64,000 bases of DNA from Glycomyces harbinensis (GTDB taxonomy: Bacteria > Actinomycetota > Actinomycetes > Mycobacteriales > Micromonosporaceae), in assembly GCF_900101745.1 (NCBI RefSeq), contig NZ_FNAD01000003.1:248001-312000 (forward strand), in the 5' to 3' direction. Numbering within the stretch: the first letter of the stretch is position 1; each line of letters begins with the position of its first letter. This document shows positions 49,561 to 59,041 of this stretch, in pieces. The notes below the pieces were generated by a model. That model saw only the letters and a list, made by a program, of their open reading frames with translations, was not told where the DNA came from and did no database searches. The translations under genes were made by a program, and so were the position numbers.

Positions 49561-51486
49561 ATGAACCCGCACGACGAACCCGAGATGGGCCCGCTGCTGT
49601 CCGGCATCGGCAGACTGGCCGATTTCAAATCGCTCGACGACGCCGAGCTCCCCGGCTTGGCCGAGGAGATCCGCGAATTCCTCGTCGGCGCCGTCGCCCG
49701 CACCGGCGGGCACATCGGCCCCAACCTCGGGGTCGTCGAGCTCACCATGGCGATCCACCGGGTCTTCGACTCGCCGCACGACCAGATCGTGTTCGACACC
49801 GGACACCAGTCGTACGTCCACAAAGCACTCACCGGCCGCGCCGGTCAGTTCGCCGGACTGCGCGGTCGCGGGGGCCTCACCGGCTACCCGAGCCAGGCCG
49901 AGTCCCCCCACGACCTGGTCGAGAACTCCCACGCCTCCACCTCCCTGTCCTACGCCGACGGCCTCGCCAAGGCCCACGCCCTGACCGGCTCGGACCGCCA
50001 CGTCGTCGCCGTCGTCGGCGACGGCGCCCTCACCGGCGGCATGTGCTGGGAGGCCCTCAACAACATCGCGGCCCGCGACGACCTCAAACTCGTCATCGTC
50101 GTCAACGACAACGGCCGCTCCTACGCGCCCACCGTCGGCGGCCTCGCCAAGCGCCTCTCCGGCCTGCGCCTCAACCCCGGCTACGAGCCGACGCTCAAGA
50201 AGATCCAGGAGCTCGTCGAGCGCATCCCCGTCTTCGGCCGCGCCGCCTACGCGGGCCTGCACGCCGCCAAGACCGGCCTCAAGGACGCCCTCGCCCCCCA
50301 GGGCATGTTCTCCGACCTCGGCATCAAGTACGTCGGCCCCGTCGACGGCCACGACATCGCCGAGCTCACCGAGGCGCTCGACCGCGCCAAGGGCTTCGGC
50401 GGGCCCGTGATCGTCCACGCCCTCACCGAGAAGGGCCACGGCTGGGCGCCCGCCCGCGCCGACGAGGCCGAGCAGATGCACGCCCCCTCGGCCGCGTTCG
50501 ACCCGATCACCGGCGAGCCCGTCGCCGCCTCCAAGCGCCGCTGGACCGGCGTGTTCGCCGACGAGCTGGTCGCCCAGGCGTCCCTGCGGCCCGAACTGGT
50601 CGCGATCACCGCCGCGATGCCCGGCCCCACCGGGGTCGACAAGCTCATGGCGCGCCACCCCGAGCGCGTGTTCGACGTCGGCATCGCCGAGCAGCACGCC
50701 GTCACCTCCGCCGCCGGGCTCGCCATGAACGGCCTGCACCCGGTCGTGGCCGTCTACTCCACCTTCATGAACCGGGCCTTCGACCAGACCGTGCTCGACG
50801 TCGCCATGCACCGCCTGCCGGTCACGTTCGTGCTCGACCGGGCCGGCATCACCGGCCCCGACGGGCCCAGCCACTACGGGATCTGGGACACCTCGATCTT
50901 CCGGGTCGTCCCCGGCCTGCGGATCGCCGCGCCGCGCGACGCCGCGAGCCTGCGCGAGGAGTTCGCCGAGGCGCTCGCGATCGACGACGGCCCCACGATG
51001 CTGCGCTTCCCGACCGGTGCGATCCCCGAGCACGACCTCGCCGCGGTCGACGTCCACGAAGGACTCGACGTGCTCGTCAAGCACGAGGACGACGAGCTGC
51101 TCATCGTCGCGTGCGGCTCGTTCGCGGCCGTCGCCGTCGAGGTGTCGGCCCTGCTGGCCGAGCGGGGCATCCGGGCGACCGTGGTCGACCCGCGCTGGAT
51201 CTCGCCGGTGCCCGACCCGCTGGTGAAGCTCGCGGGCCAGTACCCGCTGGTGGCCACTCTCGAGGACGGCATCCGGACCGGCGGCTTCGGCGACGCGCTC
51301 GCGCAGTCGCTGCGCGACGCGGGCGAGGACGTGCCGCTGGTGGACTTCGGGGTCGAGCGGGGCTGGCACCCGCACGGGACCCGCGCCCAGCTCCTGGCCG
51401 ATCTCGGCCTCACGGCGGACGCGATCGCCGACCGCCTCGCCGCCGAGGTGCACCGCCGCGGCGAAGCCGAGGCGCACCACCACTGA
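49561..51486 (+). CDS. dxs: 1-deoxy-D-xylulose-5-phosphate synthase
   Basis: Thiamine-diphosphate enzyme joining pyruvate and glyceraldehyde-3-phosphate, first step of the MEP isoprenoid pathway. 641 aa. FDTGHQSYVHK, the ThDP motif GDGALTGGM...NN and GPDGPSHYGIWD are all present. There is no Shine-Dalgarno; TAGACT ends eight bases before the ATG, so translation may be leaderless. Met9 is an alternative start. The C-terminus is His-rich (EAHHH). Confidence 0.96.
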   Translation: MNPHDEPEMGPLLSGIGRLADFKSLDDAELPGLAEEIREFLVGAVARTGGHIGPNLGVVELTMAIHRVFDSPHDQIVFDTGHQSYVHKALTGRAGQFAGLRGRGGLTGYPSQAESPHDLVENSHASTSLSYADGLAKAHALTGSDRHVVAVVGDGALTGGMCWEALNNIAARDDLKLVIVVNDNGRSYAPTVGGLAKRLSGLRLNPGYEPTLKKIQELVERIPVFGRAAYAGLHAAKTGLKDALAPQGMFSDLGIKYVGPVDGHDIAELTEALDRAKGFGGPVIVHALTEKGHGWAPARADEAEQMHAPSAAFDPITGEPVAASKRRWTGVFADELVAQASLRPELVAITAAMPGPTGVDKLMARHPERVFDVGIAEQHAVTSAAGLAMNGLHPVVAVYSTFMNRAFDQTVLDVAMHRLPVTFVLDRAGITGPDGPSHYGIWDTSIFRVVPGLRIAAPRDAASLREEFAEALAIDDGPTMLRFPTGAIPEHDLAAVDVHEGLDVLVKHEDDELLIVACGSFAAVAVEVSALLAERGIRATVVDPRWISPVPDPLVKLAGQYPLVATLEDGIRTGGFGDALAQSLRDAGEDVPLVDFGVERGWHPHGTRAQLLADLGLTADAIADRLAAEVHRRGEAEAHHH

Positions 51487-51488
51487 CG

Positions 51489-51536
51489 GACAGCGGCGCG
51501 GCGGGCCCTGTAGGACCCGCCGCGCCCGGTGCTGTC
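51489..51536. terminator. Terminator between dxs and the giant membrane protein gene
   Basis: An 11-bp GC stem (GGCGCGGCGGG) with a closing GACAGC/GCTGTC outer stem; it serves the two convergent genes. Confidence 0.8.
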
Positions 51537-51572
51537 GTATAGACGCCCGCAGTCAGCGGACGGGTTGCACGC

Positions 51573-54278
51573 CTACCGCATGGACTTCAATCCGTCGCGG
51601 ATCCGCGCGAGATCGCGCCGGCGCTTCTCGAAGGTCGCACCCGCGAGGATGAGGATCGCGCCGCCGATCGCGGGCGGGATCCACACCGGGATCAGGTGCC
51701 ACAGCAGGGCCAGCTCGTTGATCGTGACGACCGCCAGCGCGATCGAGCCGAGCACGAGCGGGGCCTGCCAGCGCCGGTACAGCCCGGCGAGGATGACCGC
51801 GATGGCGGCCGCGCCGAGGCCGACCCGGCGGGCGACCTCGTCGTTGCCCCCGATGACCGCGAGCAGGCTCGGCGCGAGCACGAAGACCACGGGCAGCGCC
51901 AGGGCCGCCCACGACCCGGTCTGCGGGCGGCGCTCCAGCCGCCACAGACCGATCACGAACAGCACGGCCCCGGGCGGGGCCGTGAACCACTCCAGGGTCG
52001 TGACGCTCTGCGCGGCCAGGAGCGCCCACCACCCGAGCGTGCCGGTGCACAGGGCCGCGATCGTGTAGCCCCACTTGCGGACCGGCGCCATGATGGCGGC
52101 TCCGGTGAGCGCGAGCGTGTAGATCCCGAACTGGGCGGGCAGGAACATCCGCGCGTCCGAACTGGACAGCAGCGACTCGATCCAGTCGAAGAGTCCGCCG
52201 GCGGTGATCGAGATGCCCGCGAGCACGTGGGCGAGGACCGCGGCGAGCACCCGGTCGGGGCGGCTGCGCCTGGGGGCGCCGACCGCGACGACGAGCATGA
52301 CCGCGGCGGTGACCGTGAGCCAGAACGGGATCCAGCCGGGCCCCGGGTCGAGCGTCTCGCTGGCGGAGGCGGTGAGCCCGGCGGCGGGCGCCCACACGAC
52401 GACCGCGACCCAGCCCGCGCAGCGCCCGGTGAGCGTCCGGGAGGCGAAGGCCGCCGCGAGCCCGATGAGGGCGCACAGGAGGAACCCGATCGTGGGGACC
52501 GCGTCGTAGCGCGCCGGGTCCTCGTGCCACAGCAGGACCGCACCCGAGACGACCGCGAACGTCACGGCGAGCGCGGCGAGGTCGAGGCGGTGTCCGAGCG
52601 GCACCAGGATCGAGGCGGCGGCCAGGGCCGCCAGCACGACCGGGACCTCCCACGTGAACAGTTCGCCGGGGTCGGAGCCCTGGAGGGTCCACAGGCCGTT
52701 GAGGGTGATGAACGCGGCCGCGGCGGCGGTCCCGGCCGCGATCAGGTAGGACGCGGTGGCGAGCGCGGCCCGCATCGGCTCGCGCACCAGCGGCGCGACC
52801 AGGCGCGCGGCGAGGAACGCGCCGAAGTGGGCGCTGAGGTCGGGTGCGTCGAAGGTCGCCATGGCGAACGCGGCCAGCGCCGTGAGCCCGGCCGCCAGTG
52901 CGGTGATGAGCGACCAGCGGTGGTGCTTGGAGCGCATGAGGGACAGCGAGACGATTGCGGCCGCCAGGAGCGTGAGCGAGGAGACGGCGAACGCGTCCGA
53001 GTACGAGCGGACCGCGAGGACCAGCGCGGCCACCACGAGCGACCCGGCGGCCGAGGCGGCGACGAGCATGGTGTTCAGGGAGACGCCCAGGTGCCGGGCG
53101 AAGTACACGCCGACGAGGTTCGCGGCCGCGAGCACGGCGACCGCGGCGGCCACGGGCGGCATCACGGGGTCGTCGAGTCCGAAGGCGGCGCGCAGGCCCG
53201 CCGAGAAGGCGGCGACGACGGCGGCGCAGGTGAGCAGGCGCGACGCCCATTTGTCGGAGCCGGCGAACTGGCCGGGGCGGTTCCCGGTGATCCAGGCGGC
53301 GGCGCCCAGGGCGAGGGCGACGGTGAGCATGAGGACGACGGCCAGGCCCAGGTCGCTCGCGGCGGCGTACGAGGCCCCGACGAGCGCGAGCGGCAGGAGC
53401 GCCCAGCTCGTGGCGCTGAGCTTCGCGGCGGCGCGGTAGACCGTGAGCACGGCGAGCACCGCGGCGGTCCACGCCCCGATGGTCTCCGGTCCGAAGTCCG
53501 CGCCCGGCGGCCGGTACAGGTAGTACCCGGCCAGGGTCGTGCACCACAGGGCGAGCGCGCCGAGGGCCCCGAACGTCTCGGCCGTGGCCCAGAGCTTGAA
53601 GCGCTTGCACGCGAACGGGATGGCCAGAAGCAGGACGGTGACGCCGCCGAGGATCGCGGCGCGGCCGCCGTTGCCGAGGTTGCGCCAGGCCACGGCGGTG
53701 AAGATGATGATCGCGGCGGCCACGAGCAGGCCGCCGAGGCTCAGGAGGACGGTCTGGACGGTCTTGTTGCCGACCTCGCCGCGGTCCCGGGCGGGCGCGG
53801 GGTACCCGACCGGCGGGACCCCGGCCGGAGGCGTGTGCGGCGGCTGCGCGGCGGCCGGGTGCGGGGGCGTGCCCTGCGGCGAGGGCAGGGGCGCGGGTGC
53901 GGCCTGGGGCGACGTGCCGGGCGCGGGCGGGGACGGCGGGCCTGCGGGCGTCGTGTTGGGCGGCACCGGCGGGCCCGCCGGCGGCGTCGCCGCGGCGGGC
54001 GCCGGAGAGGGTGCCGGAGAGGGTGCCGGGGAGGGCGAGGTGTGGGCCCGGCGTTCGGCCTCGGCGAGGTGGCGGGCGGCCGCCTCGCGGAGTCCGTCGA
54101 TCACGCCGCGCCGCTCGGCTTCGACGGCGGTCCGGCTCTGGAGTGTGGCGGGCATGGCCGCGAGGATCACGTCGAGCTCGCTGAGCCGCGCGAGGAGCGG
54201 CTCCGGCCCGCGGCCGCACGCACCGCATCGCTCGGCCGTGGAGGGGCTTCCGCAGCGTGGGCAGTTGTACGTTGTCAT
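51573..54278 (-). CDS. Giant multi-span membrane protein with N-terminal zinc ribbon
   Basis: 901 aa. Residues 1-25 form a zinc ribbon (YNCPRCGSPS, ERCGACGRG). A Pro/Ala-rich spacer (about 80-170) follows, then more than twenty transmembrane helices to the end. It resembles the large SCO7613-type membrane proteins of actinomycetes, whose function is unknown. The ATG at 54276-54278 and the GTG at 54282-54284 are both possible starts. No neighbour suggests a pathway. Confidence 0.75.
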   Translation of the reverse strand: MTTYNCPRCGSPSTAERCGACGRGPEPLLARLSELDVILAAMPATLQSRTAVEAERRGVIDGLREAAARHLAEAERRAHTSPSPAPSPAPSPAPAAATPPAGPPVPPNTTPAGPPSPPAPGTSPQAAPAPLPSPQGTPPHPAAAQPPHTPPAGVPPVGYPAPARDRGEVGNKTVQTVLLSLGGLLVAAAIIIFTAVAWRNLGNGGRAAILGGVTVLLLAIPFACKRFKLWATAETFGALGALALWCTTLAGYYLYRPPGADFGPETIGAWTAAVLAVLTVYRAAAKLSATSWALLPLALVGASYAAASDLGLAVVLMLTVALALGAAAWITGNRPGQFAGSDKWASRLLTCAAVVAAFSAGLRAAFGLDDPVMPPVAAAVAVLAAANLVGVYFARHLGVSLNTMLVAASAAGSLVVAALVLAVRSYSDAFAVSSLTLLAAAIVSLSLMRSKHHRWSLITALAAGLTALAAFAMATFDAPDLSAHFGAFLAARLVAPLVREPMRAALATASYLIAAGTAAAAAFITLNGLWTLQGSDPGELFTWEVPVVLAALAAASILVPLGHRLDLAALAVTFAVVSGAVLLWHEDPARYDAVPTIGFLLCALIGLAAAFASRTLTGRCAGWVAVVVWAPAAGLTASASETLDPGPGWIPFWLTVTAAVMLVVAVGAPRRSRPDRVLAAVLAHVLAGISITAGGLFDWIESLLSSSDARMFLPAQFGIYTLALTGAAIMAPVRKWGYTIAALCTGTLGWWALLAAQSVTTLEWFTAPPGAVLFVIGLWRLERRPQTGSWAALALPVVFVLAPSLLAVIGGNDEVARRVGLGAAAIAVILAGLYRRWQAPLVLGSIALAVVTINELALLWHLIPVWIPPAIGGAILILAGATFEKRRRDLARIRDGLKSMR

Positions 54279-54316
54279 GTGCACAGTGTGGTGGGCCTGT
54301 CAAATAGCGGTTCGGG

Positions 54317-54334
54317 CAAAACGGACGCGTTTTG
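54317..54334. promoter_or_regulatory. Inverted repeat upstream of the giant membrane protein gene
   Basis: CAAAACG-GACG-CGTTTTG, a perfect 7-bp inverted repeat 33-50 bp before the start; possible operator. Confidence 0.4.
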
Positions 54335-54423
54335 TACGCGGTCCACAACGTTCCGCATACGCGTCCGAGCATACGGACCGGAATTCTTCAGGTTTCCTCC
54401 AAACGGCGCAGTGCACACCGGAC

Positions 54424-54450
54424 AAGCCCGGTCATCCCATGACCGGGCTT
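54424..54450. terminator. Hairpin AAGCCCGGTCAT
   Basis: A perfect 12-bp stem with loop CCC, followed on the plus strand by TTCT. It is a second stop signal for the minus-strand gene upstream, or insulates the region on the plus strand. Confidence 0.6.
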
Positions 54451-54471
54451 TTCTCCGCCGAAGCGGAGACG

Positions 54472-54509
54472 GGAACGGGCCCCGCATCGGGGGATGCGGG
54501 GCCCGTTCC
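54472..54509 (-). terminator. Terminator of the lysozyme-like gene
   Basis: A perfect 17-bp stem (GGAACGGGCCCCGCATC) with a 4-nt loop, 22 bp past the stop at 54531. Confidence 0.85.
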
Positions 54510-54530
54510 GTCGGGAGGAGGAAAAGTCTT

Positions 54531-55349
54531 CTAGGCTTCGGCCTCGTAGGCGTCGATGACGTCCTCGGCGAGACCCTCCCACTGGGCGTACGCGTCGGGG
54601 AACGCCGACACCTGCACGGCCTGGGCCGCCGAGGCGATCGACATGTCCTGCCAGCCGTCGATGTCCTCGAGGGTGCCGTAGAACTTGCTCGCGGAGGTCG
54701 AGACGTCCATGAGCTCCTCGACCGAGCCCCAGCCCATCGAGGTGCGCTGCTGGAAGATGCCGACGGAGTCGTGGTCGGAGTAGGTGACGTCGGAGTCGGT
54801 GTACTCGAAGCTCTCCGGGACGGCCTCGGAGGCGGCGTTGTACATCTTCGCCTCCTGCATCGCCGTGGCGAGCGCGACGGCCCAGCCCTGCTCGTCGAAG
54901 CCCATCTCCTTGCCGGCCTCGATGATCGTGACGGCGTTGGCCTCCTGCTCGTCGTCGAGGTCGCTGACGTCGATGTCGACCGGGCCCTCGGGCTCGGCCG
55001 CGGGCTCGGGTGCCGGGGCGGGGGCCTCGGTGGTCTCCACGGGCGCCGGGGCTTCGGTCGTCTCGGGGGCGGCCGGGGCGGTGGTCTGGGGGACCGGCTC
55101 TTCGGTGGTCTCGTCGGCGGTCTCCGCCGCGGCCTCGGCCGGAGCCGGGGCCTCGGTGTTGCTGATGGCCCAGGCGGCGGTGGCGCCCGAGCCGGTGAAC
55201 ACCGCGGCCGCGACGGCGATGACCGCCAGGCGGCGCACGCGGTGGTGCTCCTTGAAGCCTTCGAGGGTGTTGGTCAGCCGCTGGGTGACCGCGGCGGCGG
55301 CGCTCCGGACCGTGCCGGTCACGCCTTCGATGATCCTGCTGATCTGCAC
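54531..55349 (-). CDS. Membrane-anchored lysozyme-like protein
   Basis: 272 aa. A cytosolic N-terminus (1-38), one transmembrane segment (about 40-60), a Pro/Glu/Thr-rich linker (65-125) and a C-terminal domain (about 140-270) with ALATAMQEAKMYN and DHDSVGIFQQRTSMGWG. That motif set recurs in actinobacterial lytic-transglycosylase/endolysin-like proteins; the Glu of MQEA is the likely catalytic residue. The GTG at 55347-55349 is six bases after TACGGT with TTGACC 16 bp further up. Confidence 0.75.
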   Translation of the reverse strand: MQISRIIEGVTGTVRSAAAAVTQRLTNTLEGFKEHHRVRRLAVIAVAAAVFTGSGATAAWAISNTEAPAPAEAAAETADETTEEPVPQTTAPAAPETTEAPAPVETTEAPAPAPEPAAEPEGPVDIDVSDLDDEQEANAVTIIEAGKEMGFDEQGWAVALATAMQEAKMYNAASEAVPESFEYTDSDVTYSDHDSVGIFQQRTSMGWGSVEELMDVSTSASKFYGTLEDIDGWQDMSIASAAQAVQVSAFPDAYAQWEGLAEDVIDAYEAEA

Positions 55350-55355
55350 CGGGCA

Positions 55356-55383
55356 ACCGTAGGGACTGGAATTCGCAGGTCAA
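55356..55383 (-). promoter_or_regulatory. Promoter of the lysozyme-like gene, leaderless
   Basis: TTGACC (55378-55383), 16 bp, TACGGT (55356-55361); predicted +1 falls on the GTG. Confidence 0.65.
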
Positions 55384-55424
55384 ACCCGCTCGAGCCCTCA
55401 TTTTCCAAAGTGACCGCGAGGTTC

Positions 55425-55440
55425 CTAGCCGGTAAGCTAG
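55425..55440. promoter_or_regulatory. CTAGC inverted repeat
   Basis: CTAGC-CGGTAA-GCTAG about 75 bp upstream of the lysozyme-like gene; possible operator. Confidence 0.3.
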
Positions 55441-55528
55441 TGCCACGGCATTTGACCGGTACCGACCCTATCGAGCAGTGTGTACGGGCACATCCTCGCT
55501 GCCGCCCGACCCCCTCCGGACACGGGAC

Positions 55529-55564
55529 GAGCCCGGCCTCATCCGTTCGGACGAGACCGGGCTC
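55529..55564 (-). terminator. Terminator of the fadA-fadB operon
   Basis: GAGCCCGG and CCGGGCTC frame an imperfect 17-bp stem 29-64 bp past the fadB stop. Confidence 0.7.
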
Positions 55565-55592
55565 CGCGCAAAGATAACGTGACCGCGGTTAC

Positions 55593-57677
55593 CTAACCGT
55601 GGGCCCCGAAGGGCTTACCGGACACCTCGGTCGAAATCCCCGCCCGGTCCAGGTACGGCGTCAGCCCGCCCAGCCAGAACGGGAACCCCGCGCCCATGAT
55701 CATCGCCAGGTCGACCTGCTTCGGCGAGGGCACCACGCCCTCGTCCAGCATCAACCGCACCTCCTCGGCCAGGCCCCGCAGCACCCGCTGCTTGACCTCC
55801 TCGGCCGACGCCGGCTGGTTCCCCAGCTCGACCAGGGCCTTCGCCTCGTCCGTCAGCTTCCCCCTGCCCTTGGCCGACGCGTCGAACACCGGGAAGTCGG
55901 CCTCGGCGAGGCGCCGCAGGTTCTCCGACGCCGGGAAGCGCGGACCCAGGTCCTCGTTCAGGTGCTGGCACAGGTGCCACGACACCTGCAGGCCCACGAG
56001 CTCCAGCAGCGCGAACGGCCGCATCGGCAGCCCCAGCTCGTCGAGCGCCACATCGGCGGTCTCGATCGGGGTGCCCGCGTCCACCACGCCCGTGACCTCG
56101 GCGAGCATCCGCCCCAGGAGCCGGTTGACGATGAACGCCGGACGGTCGGCCGAACCCACCGCGGTCTTCTTCAGCTTCTTCGCCACCGCGTACGCCGTCG
56201 CCAGCGTCTCGTCGTCGGTCTTCTCGGTCGCGATGACCTCCACCAGCGGCATCACGGCCACCGGGTTGAAGAAGTGCATCCCCACCAGGCGCTCGGGGTG
56301 CTTCAGCTGCGAGCCCATCGCCGTGATCGACAGCCCCGAGGTGTTCGTGACCAGCAGGCACTCCGGGGAGATGATCGACTCGACCTCCGCGAACACGGCC
56401 TGCTTGACCTTCAGCTCCTCGAAGACCGCCTCGATCACCAGGTCGCAGTCGGCGTACACCGACTTGTCGGCGCTGGCCGAGACGAGCGCCCGCAGCTTCG
56501 CGGCCTTGAGCTTGGAGACGCGGCCCTTGGACGCGAGCTTGTCGATCTCGGAGCGCACGTAGGCGAGGCCCCGCTCGGCCCGCTCGGCGTCGAGGTCGGT
56601 CATGACCACCGGCACCTCCAGGCGCCGGGCGAACATGAGCGCGATCTGCCCGGCCATGAGGCCGGCCCCGACCACGCCGACCTTGCCGACGTCCTTGGCC
56701 AGGCCCGGGCTCGGCGCGCCCTCGGGGCGCTTGCCCAGCGCGCGCACCAGGTTGAACGCGTAGATGCTCGCCTGGAACTGCGGTCCGGCCTCGAGGTCGG
56801 CGAGGGCCTCGTCTTCGGCCAGCGAGCCCTCCTCGAACGAGGCGGTCTGCGCGAGCTCCAGCAGGTCCACGGCCCGCACGGCCGCGGCCGAGGCGTTGTG
56901 GACCTTCTCGTTCACGAGGTGGCGGACGCCGGCGATGACCTGCGGCCACGCCTCGCGGTCGACCTCGGGGCGCTCCACCGTCAGCTCGCCGGTGGCGACC
57001 TTGACGGCCCACTCCAGGGACTCCTCGATGAAGTCCGCGGCGTCGAACTGCGCGTCGGCGATGCCCAGCGGCACCAGGTCGGTCCCGCGCAGCATCTTGT
57101 TCTGGTTCAGCGGGTTCCCGACGACGACCTGCGCGGCCTTCTCGATCCCGATGAGGTTGGGGAGGATCTGCGAGCCGCCCCAGCCGGGGATGAGCCCGAT
57201 CGAGACCTCGGGCAGGCCCAGGCCCATCGCGGTCGAGGACACGGTGCGGTAGTGGCAGTGGAGCGCGAGCTCGAAGCCGCCGCCCAGAGCGGTGCCGTTG
57301 ACGAACGCGAACGTCGGCACCGCGGAGGACCTGAGCCGCTTGTAGAGCGCGTGCCCGGCCTGCGCCAGGGCCAGGCCCTGCTCGCGGGACTCCAGGCTCG
57401 GCATGAGCTTGATGTCGGCGCCGGCCAGGAAGATGAACGGCTTCCCGGTGACGGCCACGAGCTTGACGTCCTCGGCGGCCTCGACCTCGTCGAGCGCGCG
57501 CCACAGGGCCTTGAGCCCGCCAGGCCCGAAGGAGCTGGGCTTGGTGTGGTCGTAGCCGTTGTCGAGCGTGATGAGCGCGGCCCTGCCGCCGAGCCCGCGC
57601 GGCTCCATGTAGCGGACGTGGGCCTCGGTGACGACCTCTTCCTCGAAATCGGGAAGGTCGAGCGGCGTCGCGTACAT
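55593..57677 (-). CDS. fadB: Fatty-acid oxidation multifunctional protein (enoyl-CoA hydratase / 3-hydroxyacyl-CoA dehydrogenase)
   Basis: 694 aa. The N-terminal crotonase domain (about 30-290) has the oxyanion-hole segments FLAGADIKL and NGTALGGGFELAL. The NAD-binding dehydrogenase (about 335-510) has VGVVGAGLMAGQIALMFA and the catalytic HFFNP motif; a C-terminal dehydrogenase domain follows. It takes trans-2-enoyl-CoA to 3-ketoacyl-CoA. ATG 57675-57677 overlaps the thiolase stop by one base, with AAGGGGG upstream. Confidence 0.93.
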   Translation of the reverse strand: MYATPLDLPDFEEEVVTEAHVRYMEPRGLGGRAALITLDNGYDHTKPSSFGPGGLKALWRALDEVEAAEDVKLVAVTGKPFIFLAGADIKLMPSLESREQGLALAQAGHALYKRLRSSAVPTFAFVNGTALGGGFELALHCHYRTVSSTAMGLGLPEVSIGLIPGWGGSQILPNLIGIEKAAQVVVGNPLNQNKMLRGTDLVPLGIADAQFDAADFIEESLEWAVKVATGELTVERPEVDREAWPQVIAGVRHLVNEKVHNASAAAVRAVDLLELAQTASFEEGSLAEDEALADLEAGPQFQASIYAFNLVRALGKRPEGAPSPGLAKDVGKVGVVGAGLMAGQIALMFARRLEVPVVMTDLDAERAERGLAYVRSEIDKLASKGRVSKLKAAKLRALVSASADKSVYADCDLVIEAVFEELKVKQAVFAEVESIISPECLLVTNTSGLSITAMGSQLKHPERLVGMHFFNPVAVMPLVEVIATEKTDDETLATAYAVAKKLKKTAVGSADRPAFIVNRLLGRMLAEVTGVVDAGTPIETADVALDELGLPMRPFALLELVGLQVSWHLCQHLNEDLGPRFPASENLRRLAEADFPVFDASAKGRGKLTDEAKALVELGNQPASAEEVKQRVLRGLAEEVRLMLDEGVVPSPKQVDLAMIMGAGFPFWLGGLTPYLDRAGISTEVSGKPFGAHG

Positions 57678-58864
57678 TACTTGGCCCCCTTGAAGTTCGG
57701 GTTCTCCCAGATGACCGTGCCGCCCTGGCCGAGGCCGACGCACATGGTGGTGATGCCGTAGCGGACCTCGGGGTGCTCGGCGAACTCGCGGGCGAGCTGG
57801 GTCATGAGGCGCACGCCCGAGGCCGCGAGCGGGTGGCCCATGGCGATCGCGCCGCCCCACGGGTTCACCCGCGGGTCGTCGTCGGCGATCTTGAAGTGGT
57901 CGAGGAACGCGAGCACCTGGACGGCGAAGGCCTCGTTGATCTCGAACAGGCCGATGTCGTCGATGGTCAGGCCGGCGCGCGCGAGGGCCTTCTCCGTGGA
58001 CGGGATCGGCCCGACGCCCATGGTCTCGGGGTCGACGCCCGCGAACGCGAAGCCGACCATCGTCATGGCGACCGGCAGGCCGAGTTCGGCGGCGGTCTCG
58101 GCGTCGGCCAGCAGGCACGCGGTGGCGCCGTCGGTGTTCGGCGAGGAGGTGCCGGCGGTGACGCGCCCGTGCGGCCGGAACGGCGTGCGCAGGTTCGCGA
58201 GCCCCTCCATGCTGGTGCTCGGCCGCGGCAGCTCGTCGCGGGTGGCGACGGTCCAGCCCTCGTCGGAGCGGGCGGCCATCGTCGTGACGTCCGCGGACAG
58301 CTGCTCGGCGGCGGCGGCGTAGCGCTGCTGGGTGCGCACCGCGTAGGCGTCGGCGCGCTCCTTGGTGATCGACGGGTACAGGTCGTGCAGGTTCTCCGCC
58401 GTGACGCCCATCTGAAGGGCGTCGGGGTCGACCAGGCGCTCGGCGATGATGCGCGGGTTGGGGTCGACGCCCTCGCCCATCGGGTGGTTGGACATCGACT
58501 CCACGCCGCCGGCGATGGCGATGTCGTACTGGCGGGACGCGATCGCGGAGGACACGCTGGTCACCGCGGTCATGGCGCCCGCGCACATGCGGTCGATGGA
58601 ATAGCCCGGGACGGAGCGGGGGAGTCCGGCCAGCAGTGCGGCCGTGCGTCCGAGTGTGAGGCCCTGGTCGCCGATCTGCGTGGTGGCCGCGAGGGCCACC
58701 TCGTCGATCCGCTCAGGCGGCAGCCCCGGGTTGCGGCGCAGCAGCGACCTGATGGCGCGGATGATCAAGTCGTCCGCTCTGGTGTCCTCGAAGAGTTTGC
58801 CCGCCTTGCCGAACGGGGTCCGTACCCCGTCGACGAAGACGACATCGCGGATGGTGTCGTTCAC
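57677..58864 (-). CDS. fadA: Acetyl-CoA acyltransferase (3-ketoacyl-CoA thiolase)
   Basis: Last step of beta-oxidation. 395 aa. Nucleophile Cys in DRMCAGAM, His in GHPLAASG and the second Cys in TTMCVGLGQGG are all present, with GGVESMSNHP between. The GTG at 58862-58864 follows AAGGAGGGG. It forms a two-gene operon with fadB. A possible operator, TTAC-6-GTAA, lies 40 bp upstream. Confidence 0.95.
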   Translation of the reverse strand: MNDTIRDVVFVDGVRTPFGKAGKLFEDTRADDLIIRAIRSLLRRNPGLPPERIDEVALAATTQIGDQGLTLGRTAALLAGLPRSVPGYSIDRMCAGAMTAVTSVSSAIASRQYDIAIAGGVESMSNHPMGEGVDPNPRIIAERLVDPDALQMGVTAENLHDLYPSITKERADAYAVRTQQRYAAAAEQLSADVTTMAARSDEGWTVATRDELPRPSTSMEGLANLRTPFRPHGRVTAGTSSPNTDGATACLLADAETAAELGLPVAMTMVGFAFAGVDPETMGVGPIPSTEKALARAGLTIDDIGLFEINEAFAVQVLAFLDHFKIADDDPRVNPWGGAIAMGHPLAASGVRLMTQLAREFAEHPEVRYGITTMCVGLGQGGTVIWENPNFKGAK

Positions 58865-58903
58865 GCCAGCCCCTCCTTTGGGTATGCAACGTCACAACGA
58901 ATG

Positions 58904-58917
58904 TTACCCGCTAGTAA
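58904..58917. promoter_or_regulatory. Candidate operator of the fadA-fadB operon
   Basis: TTAC-CCGCTA-GTAA inverted repeat; GTCAC direct repeats flank it (58891, 58925). It resembles sites of TetR-type fatty-acid regulators only loosely. Confidence 0.35.
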
Positions 58918-59041
58918 GTTCGATGTCACGGCGCACCCAGCCTAATGTCAGGGCGGCCTGAAACGGTGCATCCGCGCAGGTGACGGCCCCCCGGAGGCGA
59001 CCGACTCGGACAACGGCTTCGCGCCGTCGCCCTTTCGCGTT

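Noticed and set aside
55587-55598. GGTTACCTAACC as an IdeR box
   Set aside because: Only 5-bp arms, too short for the 19-bp iron box, and it overlaps the fadB stop codon rather than a promoter.
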